Of a stretch of DNA of 64,000 bases, positions 51,954 through 60,965 are shown piece by piece. The position numbers were made by a program, and so were the translations under genes. Where the stretch lies: NCBI RefSeq assembly GCF_044458865.1, contig NZ_JBITIH010000022.1:66727-130726 (forward strand), written 5' to 3'. Below the pieces are notes generated by a model, which was not told the origin of the DNA, searched no databases, and saw nothing but the letters and a program-made list of their open reading frames with translations. Position 1 is the first letter of the stretch; each line of letters opens with the position of its first letter. Origin of the DNA: Micromonospora_G sp044458865 (lineage in GTDB: Bacteria > Actinomycetota > Actinomycetes > Mycobacteriales > Micromonosporaceae).

Positions 51954-52766
51954 TCAGGGCAGGTCGGCGATGAACTGCTCCAGCAGGTTGGTGAAGGCGG
52001 TCGGCGTCTCCACGTGCGGCGCGTGGCCAGCCTCGTCGATGATCTGCACCGCGCCGCGCCACAGCGTCGGCGCTGCCAGGCCCTGCACATAGGGCAGGGA
52101 GACAAACCGGTCGGCCCGGCCGTGCAGGACCGCAAGGGGCTGCCGCAGACCGGTGATGATCGCAACCTCGTCGGCAAAGCGACCGGTGGCGAGGCTCGCT
52201 GCCAGCCCGGCGCGGGCGGCGCCATCGGTGGCGAGGAAGTCCTCGACAAAGGGCTCCAGCGGAACCGACGAGTCGCGCGCGACAGAGTTCTCGGCGTACT
52301 CCCGCGCGGCGTCCGCGCTGCTCTCGGCGGCGAAGCCGATATTCACCACGGGGTTCGGCAGGAAGGCGCTGCCGAACGATTCGGCCGTCGCGATCGGCGG
52401 CGTACCGAAGATGGCGACACCGGCGACGGCGTCGCCGAGCAGCGGCGTCGACTCCAGCGCGATGTGTCCACCCAGGCTCCAACCAACGAGCACGGCGCCT
52501 TCCGCGTTCACAGCCCTGACGAACCCGGCAAGAATCGCCGCGTATGCGGGTACGGAATAGTCGTCGAAAGTAGACGCCGTGGCAGAGCCACCGTGTCCAG
52601 GCAGATCGAGCGCGAGGCATCGGAACCGTTGACCCATGGAGGTGTCCAGAAGATGACCCCAGGTACGGGACGACGATGAGTTTCCGTGGACCAGTACCAC
52701 CGGACGTCCCTCGCCGGAACTCTCCCGGTAGGCGATCTCTGCTCCGTTGACCTCGACAACTGGCAC
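51954..52766 (-). CDS. Alpha/beta-hydrolase fold enzyme
   Basis: A 270-residue hydrolase. The oxyanion region is VVLVHGNSSSSRTWG, the nucleophile elbow GWSLGG has the catalytic Ser, and the catalytic His is in DEAGHAPHVE; an Asp in LHGRADRFVSL fits the third residue. Substrate unknown; esters, lactones or acylated small molecules are typical. ATG at 52766. A nearly free-standing gene between repeat copy 6 and the noncoding stretch before NAD kinase. Confidence 0.92.
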   Translation of the reverse strand: MPVVEVNGAEIAYRESSGEGRPVVLVHGNSSSSRTWGHLLDTSMGQRFRCLALDLPGHGGSATASTFDDYSVPAYAAILAGFVRAVNAEGAVLVGWSLGGHIALESTPLLGDAVAGVAIFGTPPIATAESFGSAFLPNPVVNIGFAAESSADAAREYAENSVARDSSVPLEPFVEDFLATDGAARAGLAASLATGRFADEVAIITGLRQPLAVLHGRADRFVSLPYVQGLAAPTLWRGAVQIIDEAGHAPHVETPTAFTNLLEQFIADLP

Positions 52767-53133
52767 GATCGTGCACCGTCCTTTTCTCGAATCATCGATC
52801 GGATTGCGCAGTACATCGCCCTGCCAGGCAGTTCTAGGTGGCGCGTGCCCTGTCTAGGTGAGGCATGCCCTGGTGACGGCCGCCGTTCGAGATGCTGTTG
52901 GTGGGGCGATTCGACGCGCGACGGCCGACGCACGATCATCCGTATGTCGTGGACATGAGTCAGATCTGGCGGTGGCCGTGCGCCACAGCGTAGATGCTCT
53001 GTGACGGCAGCAGGGATTGGCTCCCGGTGCCTACCTCGTTCGCGAGCCGGCTCGGACGGGTGGAGCCGCGCGGGACAGGTGGAGCCGCGTCGGACGGCAG
53101 CGGCTTCGTGTTCGGATCGTTGGCGCTGCCGTA
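52767..53133. other. Intergenic region, no gene recognised
   Basis: About 367 bases between the start of the hydrolase gene and the end of the NAD kinase gene. It contains an imperfect 20-bp tandem repeat (tctaggtg..gc.tgccctg at 52833-52852 and 52853-52872) and a short ggtggagccgcg pair near 53060-53090. No credible frame. Confidence 0.45.
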
Positions 53134-54123
53134 CTAACTGTCCGCGATCGCCGCCGGGGCACCGGCGAGCGAGAACTTCTCCCGCAGCCGGGAGTAGAAG
53201 TGCGACGAGTGGAGCCGGACCAGCTTGGCCGGGGTCGCCGCCGGCTGCACCGTCACCCAGTCCCCCGGGTTCAGCACCCCGCGCAACTGACCGTCGACGC
53301 TCACCGCGACCGCCCCCGAGTGGTCGAGCACCCGTACCGAGACGGCCTCGTCGGCGGCCACCACCATGCTGCGGTTGAAGACCATGTGTGCGGCGACCGG
53401 GGTCAACACGAGCGCACGCAGCCGTGGCGACAGGACCGGGCCACCGGCGGCGAAACTGTACGCGGTCGAACCCGTCGGGCTCGCCACCACCAGGGCGTCC
53501 GCCGAGTACGAGGTGAAGAGGCTCTCGTCGAGGTAGACCCCGAGGCTGGCCTGCCGGTCGCGGGCAAGCTTCTCGAAGACGATGTCGTTGAGCGCGGTGA
53601 CGTCGAGCGCCACCCCGGCCCGGTCGATCGGCGCCGGTGACTCGCGCAGCGGCGGCGGGGGCAGCAGCGGGCCGCGCCCGTACCGGAGCAGGTCCTGCAT
53701 GCCCTCCGGGATCTCCAGCGGCCGGGAGGCGCAGAGGGTCAGCATCAGTCGCTCGTCGAGCTGCACCTGTCCGGAGAAGTACGCGTCGAGCGCCGCGTCG
53801 ATCTCGGTCGGCTCGACCTCGGTCAGGAACCCGACCCGGCCGACGTTGATGCCGAGCACCGGTACGCCGTCCTCGGCCGCGACCCGGGCGCCGCGCAGGA
53901 ACGTACCGTCGCCACCGACCGTGACGACGAGCGCCGGGTGGCCGGCGGCCCTTGCCTCGTCGACCGCGTTGCGCCGGTGGCAGTGCGCCCAGTCCGGCCC
54001 CCAGACGTCGGTGTCACTGACCTCGATGTCGTGTGCCGCCGCCCAGCGCCGAACCACGTCGGCCGCCTCGACCGCAGCCTGGCGGCCCGTGTGCGTCACC
54101 AGACCGATCCGCTCGCGCCCCAT
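53134..54123 (-). CDS. nadK: NAD kinase
   Basis: A 329-residue NAD+ kinase, making NADP+ from NAD+. The hallmark GGDGTFLR is at 70-77, NVGRVGFLTE follows, and SPTGSTAYSFAAGGPVLSP is the second active-site motif. It is longer than usual by an insertion in the middle (GRGPLLPPPPLRESPAPIDR), Pro-rich and probably a surface loop. ATG at 54123. It is not next to recN or tlyA as the main actinobacterial nadK often is, so it may be a second NAD kinase. Confidence 0.93.
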   Translation of the reverse strand: MGRERIGLVTHTGRQAAVEAADVVRRWAAAHDIEVSDTDVWGPDWAHCHRRNAVDEARAAGHPALVVTVGGDGTFLRGARVAAEDGVPVLGINVGRVGFLTEVEPTEIDAALDAYFSGQVQLDERLMLTLCASRPLEIPEGMQDLLRYGRGPLLPPPPLRESPAPIDRAGVALDVTALNDIVFEKLARDRQASLGVYLDESLFTSYSADALVVASPTGSTAYSFAAGGPVLSPRLRALVLTPVAAHMVFNRSMVVAADEAVSVRVLDHSGAVAVSVDGQLRGVLNPGDWVTVQPAATPAKLVRLHSSHFYSRLREKFSLAGAPAAIADS

Positions 54124-54388
54124 GATTTCTCGCTTCTCCTCCGTCGCCGCAAACCGGCTCCTCGCCCACCGCTGTCGGTACCGGGCGGCGCGAAGCCGAT
54201 CAGTGCAGCTTACGGACCGGATCGGCGGTGGGGCCGGCGCGGTGAGCGAACGAACCCCGGGTTCACCGGCACCCGCTGGTCGACGCCGTCGCCCAGGGAT
54301 CGACGCGGTGCGGGGCATCACGGACAGACACCGATCCGGACGATCACCGATGATGGGGCGGAATCGGACGAGATGCCTGGAGGAGATC

Positions 54389-55042
54389 ATGACCGCGGAC
54401 AGTGGCACCAACCGCTACGGGAAAGCGTGGCACGACGCGTACGACCAGCCAGGGTCACCGCTCTGGCACCGCCTCCAGGCAGTCCAGGAACAGTTGCGGC
54501 GGGCCCTCGCCGGCACCGCCCCGGGACCGATCCGCCTGGTCAGCGCCTGCGCCGGCCAGGGGCGTGACGTCGTCGGGGTGCTCCGCGACCATCCTCGTCG
54601 GATGGACGTACAGGCCCGGCTGATCGAGTGGGACCCGGAGAACGCGGCGCGGGCGCGGGCCGACACGAGGACGGCGGGACTCGACGAGCAGATCGAGGTG
54701 GTCGAGGCGGACGCCGGGCTCGCCAGCCCGTACGCCGATGCCGTACCCGCCGAGGTGGTGCTGATGTGCGGTGTCTTCGGCAACATCTCCGACGCCGACG
54801 TACGGGCCACGGTGACGGCCCTGCCCCAACTCTGCGCCCCGGACGCCTTCGTGATCTGGACCCGACACCGGCAGGACCCGGATCTCACCCCGGCGCTGCG
54901 GCAGTGGTTCGCCGAGGCTGGTTTCCGAGAGCGGGATTTCGTCGCCCCCGCCGACCTGCATTTCAGTGTCGGGTTGCACCAGCTCACGAGCCCGCCGGCC
55001 CGTTTCGACCCAACCACCCGTTACTTCCGCTTCACCCGGTAA
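54389..55042 (+). CDS. SAM-dependent methyltransferase-like protein
   Basis: A 217-residue class I methyltransferase-fold protein. Motif I is VSACAGQGRDVVGVL, the acidic loop is ARLIEWDPENAARARAD, and MCGVFGNISDADV fills the motif IV position. It lacks an obvious substrate signature. The N-terminus (KAWHDAYDQPGSPLWHRLQA) is typical of a group of actinomycete proteins of unknown role. ATG at 54389 follows GGAGGAG. It diverges from nadK across ~265 bp. Confidence 0.82.
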   Translation: MTADSGTNRYGKAWHDAYDQPGSPLWHRLQAVQEQLRRALAGTAPGPIRLVSACAGQGRDVVGVLRDHPRRMDVQARLIEWDPENAARARADTRTAGLDEQIEVVEADAGLASPYADAVPAEVVLMCGVFGNISDADVRATVTALPQLCAPDAFVIWTRHRQDPDLTPALRQWFAEAGFRERDFVAPADLHFSVGLHQLTSPPARFDPTTRYFRFTR

Positions 55043-55159
55043 CCGGCTTGATTCCGCTCGGTCTGGTACGCGACGCCGACGACCGACCCGAAGCCGACAC
55101 CGGCCGGGCAGCAGCCAGAGCGTCATCGACCCAGCCCTACACAGGCTGCGCCCTGGTGG

Positions 55160-55987
55160 TCAGCGGCTGACCTCGACCTGGAACTCGTGCACCCACCGGT
55201 CGGGGTGGTCCGGTACGAACTCGAGGCAGACCTCGCGGGCGTACCCGATCATGCGGTATCCGTTCTCCTCGACCCAGCGGGCCAGGATCTGCATGCTCCG
55301 GTCGGCCTCGTCCATGGAACCCCGGTGGATGATGGTCGCGGCGGATTCGATCCCGGGCAGGTCGACGATGGCGAAGTCGTGACCGGGCTGCGGTGCGACG
55401 GCGACCGCCACTCCCGCGTGCACCACCACCGCCTCGCCGGGTTCGCCCGGCGCGGGCTCGTAGTACGCGACCGACGGCCCGACCATGGCCACTCCCGCCG
55501 CGTCGACCCGCCGGATCACTTCGGGATAGAGGGGCTGGATCACCGGCCCGATGTCGGCGGCCTCGTAGCTGGCCGCGACGGCGCTCAGCTCGGCGACCCG
55601 AACCGGTGCGATCTTCTTCAGTACGACGTCCTCGGTGTGCATGTGGCCCTCGTTCTCGATCATCCGGAGCCTCGCCTCGATCCCGGTGAGCCGGGCCGCG
55701 TCCGCCGCCAGCCGCGCGGCCAGCTCCGCCCGTTGCAGGCGCAGCATGCCGCGCAGTTCCTCGACGTCGAGTTGGTCGTCGAGGACCGCCTGTACCTGCT
55801 GCAGGGTGAAGCCGAGATCTTTCAGGGCGATCACCCGGTTGAGCCGACGCAACTGGTCGGCGTGGTAGAAGCGGTATCCGTTGGTGGGGTCGACGACCGC
55901 CGGGCGCAGCAGTCCGATCGCGTCGTAGTGGCGCAGCATGCGGACCGACACCCGGCCGACCTTCGCGAAGTCTCCGATACTGAACAT
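55160..55987 (-). CDS. MerR-family regulator with GyrI-like effector domain
   Basis: A 275-residue regulator. Residues 1-70 are a MerR winged helix (FSIGDFAKVGRVSVRMLRHYD, GYRFYHADQLRRLNRV), followed by a coiled-coil linker and a C-terminal GyrI/AraC-effector-type domain (RVAELSAVAASYEA ... GIESAATIIHRGSMDEADRS). This plan matches BmrR/TipA-like regulators that sense small cationic or hydrophobic molecules. ATG at 55987. A perfect dyad lies in its promoter region. Confidence 0.92.
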   Translation of the reverse strand: MFSIGDFAKVGRVSVRMLRHYDAIGLLRPAVVDPTNGYRFYHADQLRRLNRVIALKDLGFTLQQVQAVLDDQLDVEELRGMLRLQRAELAARLAADAARLTGIEARLRMIENEGHMHTEDVVLKKIAPVRVAELSAVAASYEAADIGPVIQPLYPEVIRRVDAAGVAMVGPSVAYYEPAPGEPGEAVVVHAGVAVAVAPQPGHDFAIVDLPGIESAATIIHRGSMDEADRSMQILARWVEENGYRMIGYAREVCLEFVPDHPDRWVHEFQVEVSR

Positions 55988-56008
55988 GACCTGCCCCACC
56001 TTGGCCCC

Positions 56009-56028
56009 TGACACCGTGTCACAGTCAA
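56009..56028 (-). promoter_or_regulatory. Dyad and -35-like site upstream of the MerR gene
   Basis: The perfect dyad tgacac c gtgtca (56009-56021) lies next to ttgact (read on the minus strand, 56023-56028), in the place where MerR proteins bind stretched promoters. A matching -10 box is weak, so this is tentative. Confidence 0.45.
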
Positions 56029-56054
56029 GCCCAGCCTCCCCGCCGTGCGCCAAG

Positions 56055-56108
56055 GTTAGGAAGGGCCCCTTGTTATACAAAAAGCGATAACAAGGGGCCC
56101 TTCCTTAC
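56055..56108. repeat. 54-bp double-palindrome repeat, copy 7
   Basis: Arms gttaggaagggccccttg and aaggggcccttccttac around ttatacaaaaagcgataac. It lies between divergent genes, 30 bases before the HAD gene and 68 bases before the MerR gene. Confidence 0.92.
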
Positions 56109-56137
56109 CTCAGTGGGGGGCGCGTACAACTTGCTCC

Positions 56138-56734
56138 ATGGACACGGTCGATCGGACTCCGGTATGGCTGCTCGACATCGACGGTGTGGTCAACGCGATC
56201 AGCCGGAAACCGGACCGGAACGTCTGGCCCCGGGACCAGTGGGTCACCGGAACCGCCATCTCGGCCGGCGTCGACTGGCCGATCCTCGCCGCCCGGCCGG
56301 TGCTGGACTTCATCCGGGCGGTGCACGAGAAGGGTCGGGCCGAGGTCCGCTGGCACACGACGTGGCAACACGACGCCGGTAACCTCGCCCGGTTGCTTGG
56401 GCTGCCGAGCTTCGAGACGCAGGAGTCCCCCGAGTTCACCGAACGCGAGCAGGCTCTTGCCGGTGCCGCGCCGACGGCGGTGAGCCGGGGCTGGTGGAAG
56501 TATCCGGCGGCCGAACGGGTGGTGCGCGACGAGGGACGCCCGCTGGTCTGGACCGACGACGACGCGACCTGGGAGCTGCGCGGGCACGACAACGGTACGG
56601 AGTTGGCCCGGCTGGCGCCGACGCTGATCGTGTCCCCGCCGGCGCATCTCGGGCTGACCCCGAAGCACCTGCGTCACATCGACGCGTTCCTCGCCATCCA
56701 GGCGCCGCGCCCGGCTGACCGGGACGGGTCCTAG
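56138..56734 (+). CDS. HAD-like hydrolase
   Basis: A 198-residue protein with HAD-fold signs: motif I LLDIDGVVN (D13, D15), a motif II-like WHTTWQ where the usual Ser/Thr follows, and WTDDDATW as an acidic motif IV/III. Its pattern (LDIDGVVN ... WHTTW ... DDD) recalls small HAD hydrolases associated with nucleic-acid repair; that link is from memory and uncertain. Its stop overlaps the stop of the convergent DUF72 gene (ctag). Confidence 0.75.
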   Translation: MDTVDRTPVWLLDIDGVVNAISRKPDRNVWPRDQWVTGTAISAGVDWPILAARPVLDFIRAVHEKGRAEVRWHTTWQHDAGNLARLLGLPSFETQESPEFTEREQALAGAAPTAVSRGWWKYPAAERVVRDEGRPLVWTDDDATWELRGHDNGTELARLAPTLIVSPPAHLGLTPKHLRHIDAFLAIQAPRPADRDGS

Positions 56735-57654
56735 GAGCGCGACGAGACCAGCGGCCGGCGCTTCGCGTACCGGCTGTCGGGGCGGGCACCGAGCAGTTCG
56801 GCGAGCCGGGCGGCGTCGCGTGGCGCCTGGTCACCGCAGCAGTTGTTCATCAGCACGTGCAGTTCGTCGGTCTCCCGGGCGAATTCGCGGAGCCGGTCCG
56901 CCCAGCGGGCGAGTTCCCCCTCGGCGTACGCGTACCGGAATTTCTCCTGTTTGTCGCCGCCGCCCCAGGCCGGGCTGTGGCCGTGGAACCGCACCACCGC
57001 CGGGTCCGCGGTGGCGATCAGGACCGGGGGTACGGAGGAGGCGTGTCCCTGTGGCATGTCGACGCTCACCATGGAGAGGTCGTTGCGGGCGAGGAAGCCG
57101 ACGGTGTAGCGGGCGTTGCCGGGGTCGAGCCACGAGCCGTGCCGGAACTCGACCGCCACCCGGTAGGGCCGGCAGCGCTCGGCGACCTCGACGATCCTGC
57201 GCTTGGCCGCCTCGCTGTAGCGCAGCCAGGGCGGGAACTGCAACAGCACCACGCCCAGCTTGCCGGTGGTGGCGATCGGTTCGAGGACGGTTCGGAACCT
57301 GACCCAGAGTTCGTCGTACGTCGCCTCGGGCAGGTCCCGGCGCCGTACCCGGCCGTTGGGGTCGCCGACGGGACGCAGGTCCCGGGGTAGCGCGGATACG
57401 GCGGTGGGGTGCCCGGTGAAGAGGCTGAACGCCTTCACGTCGAACGTGAACGTCGCCGGCGTACGGCCGGCCCAGGCCGTCGTTGTCTCCGGTGTGGGCA
57501 GTGCGTAGTAGGTGGTGTCCACTTCGACCAGGCCGAACCGGCTGGCGTAGTGGGCAAGTCGGCCGGCCGGGGTGTTGACCTCCCGGGGATACCATTTCGA
57601 GGCCAGAAGCAGCCGGTCCGCCCAGGACGACGTGCCCACCCGTATCTCACTCAT
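56731..57654 (-). CDS. DUF72-family protein
   Basis: A 307-residue TIM-barrel-like DUF72 protein. Typical parts are IRVGTSSWADRLLLASKWYP, FGLVEVDTTYYALP, LGVVLLQFPPWLRYSEAAKR, YRVAVEFRHGSWLD and VVRFHGHSPAWGG, close to the family pattern (EVNSTFYRLP, QLPP, EFRHxSW, RxHG). Function not established for the family. ATG at 57654. It diverges from the sensor-kinase operon across about 146 bp. Confidence 0.9.
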   Translation of the reverse strand: MSEIRVGTSSWADRLLLASKWYPREVNTPAGRLAHYASRFGLVEVDTTYYALPTPETTTAWAGRTPATFTFDVKAFSLFTGHPTAVSALPRDLRPVGDPNGRVRRRDLPEATYDELWVRFRTVLEPIATTGKLGVVLLQFPPWLRYSEAAKRRIVEVAERCRPYRVAVEFRHGSWLDPGNARYTVGFLARNDLSMVSVDMPQGHASSVPPVLIATADPAVVRFHGHSPAWGGGDKQEKFRYAYAEGELARWADRLREFARETDELHVLMNNCCGDQAPRDAARLAELLGARPDSRYAKRRPLVSSRS

Positions 57655-57800
57655 CGCCCTACTGTTCTCCGTCTGGCCCGGACTGAAACCGGCTTGCCTC
57701 GTGCCGACCCAGAGCGAACCGGGGGATTTGTGCTATTCTCCTCCGTCGATGTAATGGACGCCCGTCCAGTGATCACCACAATCGCCGGGGAGGACGGAAA

Positions 57801-59006
57801 TTGACGACAGTCGCCATCCCCGTCCACACTTCCCCGATCCTCCAGGGCGAGGAAAAACCCGCCAGCAAGGCCCTGGTCCAGGTCTTCACGATCTTTCCCG
57901 CCCTGCTCCGGCTGACCTGTGGGCTCGCCGGGGCCGCCGTGGCGCTGGCGGTACGGACACCGCCGGTCTCCACTCCGCTCCTGATCATCACCGTGGTCGT
58001 ACTGACCGGCTGGTCGCTGCTCTTCACCGGATGGACCCTGCGGCGCGGACTCACCGCCCCGGTCATCCTGGTCGACCTCTGCCTGACCATCACCGCCTGC
58101 CTGCTGATGAACCGGCTGGTCGCCGCCGAGGTGCTGCCCGGCGAGGGGAGTTGGCTCGCCATCCTCGCCAGCACCTCGATCGTGGTCGCCCACTTCGGAC
58201 TGCCCGCACGCCTCTCCATTCCGGCCGGCCTGGTGGTCACCTCGGCGTACGCGGCCGGCGCGCACCTGGCCGGCAACGACACCGAGGCGGTGGCACACGC
58301 CCTGACGCTGATCATCCAGACCGTTTTCGGGGCGGGGCTGGCGGTGCTGACCCGGCGTAGCAGCCGCGCCGCCGACGAGGCGTTCGCGGACTATCAGCGC
58401 ACCTCCCGGGAGGTGCTGATCGACCGGGCCGCCCGGGAGGCGGAACGCCAACACAACCGCGATCTGCACGACACCGTGCTCTCCACGCTCACCGTCGTCG
58501 GCCTCGGTGGGGTCGCCGCCGGGTCACCGCTGCTGCGTGCCCGCGCCGCCGCCGACCTGCGTACGCTCGCCGAACTGGCCAGCTCGCGCGACCGGCCGCC
58601 ACTGCCGGCGCCCGAGGCGGGCACGTCGGTCGCGCTCGACGACCGGCTACGGGCGGTCCTGCTCCGGGCCGGCCCCCCGAACGTCACCGCCGACCTGCCG
58701 GCCTGCGTGGTGCCGCCCGCCGTCGCCGACGCCCTCGCCGACAGCACCGCCGAGGCGCTCTCCAACGTGGTCCGGCACGCCCCCGGCGCCACCTCCTCGG
58801 TTCGACTGCGCTTCCACGACGGCGCGGTGGTGGTCGAGGTGACCGACGACGGACCCGGGTTCGACCCGCTCGCGGTCCCGCTGCACCGGTTCGGCCTGCG
58901 CGAGTCGATCCACGGGCGGATGGCGGCGGTCGGTGGCCGGGCCGAGGTCGAGTCGCGCACCGGACACGGCACCCGGGTACGGCTGGAGTGGCCCGATGCG
59001 GGTTGA
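57801..59006 (+). CDS. Membrane sensor histidine kinase
   Basis: A 401-residue kinase. About five hydrophobic segments lie between residues 32 and 185; the dimerisation box NRDLHDTVLSTLTVVGLGG has the phosphorylated H223. The ATPase domain shows EALSNVVRHAPGATSS and VTDDGPGFDP. It uses a TTG start preceded by GGGGAGG at 7-base spacing; no nearer ATG exists. It is first in a three-gene operon with a kinase-like protein and a response regulator, overlapping the next gene by 11 bp. Confidence 0.9.
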   Translation: MTTVAIPVHTSPILQGEEKPASKALVQVFTIFPALLRLTCGLAGAAVALAVRTPPVSTPLLIITVVVLTGWSLLFTGWTLRRGLTAPVILVDLCLTITACLLMNRLVAAEVLPGEGSWLAILASTSIVVAHFGLPARLSIPAGLVVTSAYAAGAHLAGNDTEAVAHALTLIIQTVFGAGLAVLTRRSSRAADEAFADYQRTSREVLIDRAAREAERQHNRDLHDTVLSTLTVVGLGGVAAGSPLLRARAAADLRTLAELASSRDRPPLPAPEAGTSVALDDRLRAVLLRAGPPNVTADLPACVVPPAVADALADSTAEALSNVVRHAPGATSSVRLRFHDGAVVVEVTDDGPGFDPLAVPLHRFGLRESIHGRMAAVGGRAEVESRTGHGTRVRLEWPDAG

Positions 59007-60198
59007 GTTGCCTACCCTGCGCGGCGGGTTGACCCGGGCGTCCGCCGTCGGCGCCCCGTCCCCGTCCGCCGGCATCGGGAGCCTGGGCCGGGATGTCGTC
59101 GCGGACGTGGCGGCGACCGCCGACCGGGGCAGCCGGGTGGCGGCCGTCCTCATCGCCTTCGGCTGGCACCTGGCGATCAACGCGCCGGCGATCGTGGGCA
59201 GTTGGTCGGCCTACCGGGCACCGTGGACGGTTGGCGTCGGGTGGCTGGTCTTCGTGGTCGTCGGCGCGATCTCCGCCGCCCACCTGCTGCGTGGTACACC
59301 AACTCCCACCTGGCGGCTGATCGCCGTACTGCTGCTGGTCGAGGCGGTGGTCTTCGTCAACACCCCGGCCGCGCTGCTGTTCCAGCCGGCGAACTGGGGC
59401 TGGGGCACGCTCGGCTGGTTCGTCGTCCTGGTGCTGTGGGGGCGCCCGGTCGCCCCGCTGGTCGCGGTCTTCGCCATCGAGGCGACGGTCGCGCTGGCGG
59501 CCGTCTTCGTCAACGGGGCCGGGAACGCCGCCGGGCTGAGCCGGTACGCCATGTACACCTACGGCACCGCGACACTTCCGATCGCGTTCAGCGTCGCGGC
59601 GAGTGTGCTCCGCACCCTGGCGGCCCGTACGGCCGGCACGGCGACCGCCCGCGCCGCGCTGGAGGCCGAACGGATCGCCGCGCAGCGGGCCAGGGCAGAG
59701 CGCCAGGAACGGCTTTCCCTGGTCGACCGGACAGCCGGGGCGATTCTCACCGAGTTGGCCGAGGGGCGTGCCGACCCGACCGACCCGGCGGTGCAACGGC
59801 GCTGCGCGTTGGAGGCGTCCCGGTTGCGCCGGCTGATCGCGGAGTCCGACGACGTGCCCGACCCGTTGCTGCACGAACTGCGCGCCGCGGTGGACATCGC
59901 GGAACGCAACGGTTTGCCGGTCGAACTCGTCGCCGTCGGTACGTTGCCGACGCTGCCCGTGCACGTACGCCGCCGACTGGCCGAGCCGCTGACCGCGACC
60001 CTCGCGTCGGCCCGCCAGTGGGCCAGGTTGACGGTGGTGGCCGAGCCGGCGGAGGTCGTGGTCAGCCTGGTCACCACCGGTACGGCGGCGGGCCCGGTCG
60101 GGTCGGCCCCACCAGCCGCCGATGACGAGGAAGTCGAGTACGTGTACGAGCGGGATGGGGAACAGGTATGGGCGCAGACCCGGTGGCGGGCGTCGTGA
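58996..60198 (+). CDS. Kinase-like membrane protein lacking catalytic boxes
   Basis: A 400-residue protein with about five or six membrane helices at ~45-195, a helical segment (RAALEAERIAAQRARAERQE, then RLSLVDRTAGAILTELAEG) where a kinase dimerisation domain would be, and a C-terminal part. There is no H-box with an HD or HE pair, no N box and no G box, so it is unlikely to phosphorylate. It may sense or tune the upstream kinase. ATG at 58996 overlaps the kinase gene end; the response regulator begins inside or at its stop. Confidence 0.75.
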   Translation: MRVELPTLRGGLTRASAVGAPSPSAGIGSLGRDVVADVAATADRGSRVAAVLIAFGWHLAINAPAIVGSWSAYRAPWTVGVGWLVFVVVGAISAAHLLRGTPTPTWRLIAVLLLVEAVVFVNTPAALLFQPANWGWGTLGWFVVLVLWGRPVAPLVAVFAIEATVALAAVFVNGAGNAAGLSRYAMYTYGTATLPIAFSVAASVLRTLAARTAGTATARAALEAERIAAQRARAERQERLSLVDRTAGAILTELAEGRADPTDPAVQRRCALEASRLRRLIAESDDVPDPLLHELRAAVDIAERNGLPVELVAVGTLPTLPVHVRRRLAEPLTATLASARQWARLTVVAEPAEVVVSLVTTGTAAGPVGSAPPAADDEEVEYVYERDGEQVWAQTRWRAS

Positions 60199-60890
60199 GC
60201 GATAGGGAGAAGCGCTTCACCGTCGCGATCATCGACGACCACCCGGTTGTCGTGGAGGGGGTGCGTTCCTGGCTCGCCCAGGAGCCTCGGCTGATCGTGG
60301 TGGCGACCGGCGAGGACCCGGACGTGGTGCTCGCCGACGACCAGCCGATGGCCGACGTCATCCTGCTGGACCTGCGGCTGCACGGCCACCTGGTGATCGA
60401 CAAGGTGGCCGAGCTGGGGGCCGCCGGCCGGCGGGTGGTGGTCTACTCCGAACACACCGAGGCGGACATCATCCTCTCGGTGCTCGACGCCGGGGCGGTG
60501 GCGTTCCTCGCCAAGCACGAGGGGCGGGAGCACTGCGTCACCACCGTGCTCGCCGCGGCGAGTGACCGGGGCTACGTGCCACCCGCGCTCGCCGGTGCGA
60601 TCGTCGGCGACCGGCGCTCGGGCCGGCCGGTTCTCTCCGAGAAGGAGCGGGAGGCGTTGCTGCTCTGGTTCCAGTCGATGTCGAAGGCGTCGGTGGCCCG
60701 TCGGATGAACATCAGTGAGCACACGGTGAAGCAGTATGTCGACCGGGCCCGGATCAAGTACGCCCGCGCCGGGCGCCCGGCCGCGACCAAGGCGGCGTTG
60801 CTCGCCCGAGCGATCGAGGACGGACTCGTACGGGCAGAGGAGATCATCGACTACCGGTCATATGCCTCCCCCGATCAGCCGACCCCCTAA
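60195..60890 (+). CDS. Response regulator with helix-turn-helix output
   Basis: A 231-residue regulator. The receiver domain has VAIIDDHPVVVEGV and the phosphoacceptor D59 in VILLDLRLHG, and a threonine/serine switch in YSEHTEADI. The output helix-turn-helix reads LSEKEREALLLWFQSMSKAS, then MNISEHTVKQYVDRARIKY, a LuxR-like domain. GTG at 60195 overlaps the previous stop (GTGA); an ATG at 60168 is also in frame. It completes the three-gene signalling operon. Target genes are not evident. Confidence 0.9.
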   Translation: MSDREKRFTVAIIDDHPVVVEGVRSWLAQEPRLIVVATGEDPDVVLADDQPMADVILLDLRLHGHLVIDKVAELGAAGRRVVVYSEHTEADIILSVLDAGAVAFLAKHEGREHCVTTVLAAASDRGYVPPALAGAIVGDRRSGRPVLSEKEREALLLWFQSMSKASVARRMNISEHTVKQYVDRARIKYARAGRPAATKAALLARAIEDGLVRAEEIIDYRSYASPDQPTP

Positions 60891-60965
60891 CGGCTGTCAT
60901 GACGCCGATCATCCGGTCGGCGAATCTGGTGCGGAGGAAGTTCGTCAACAGGAGGCCCCTAGCCG

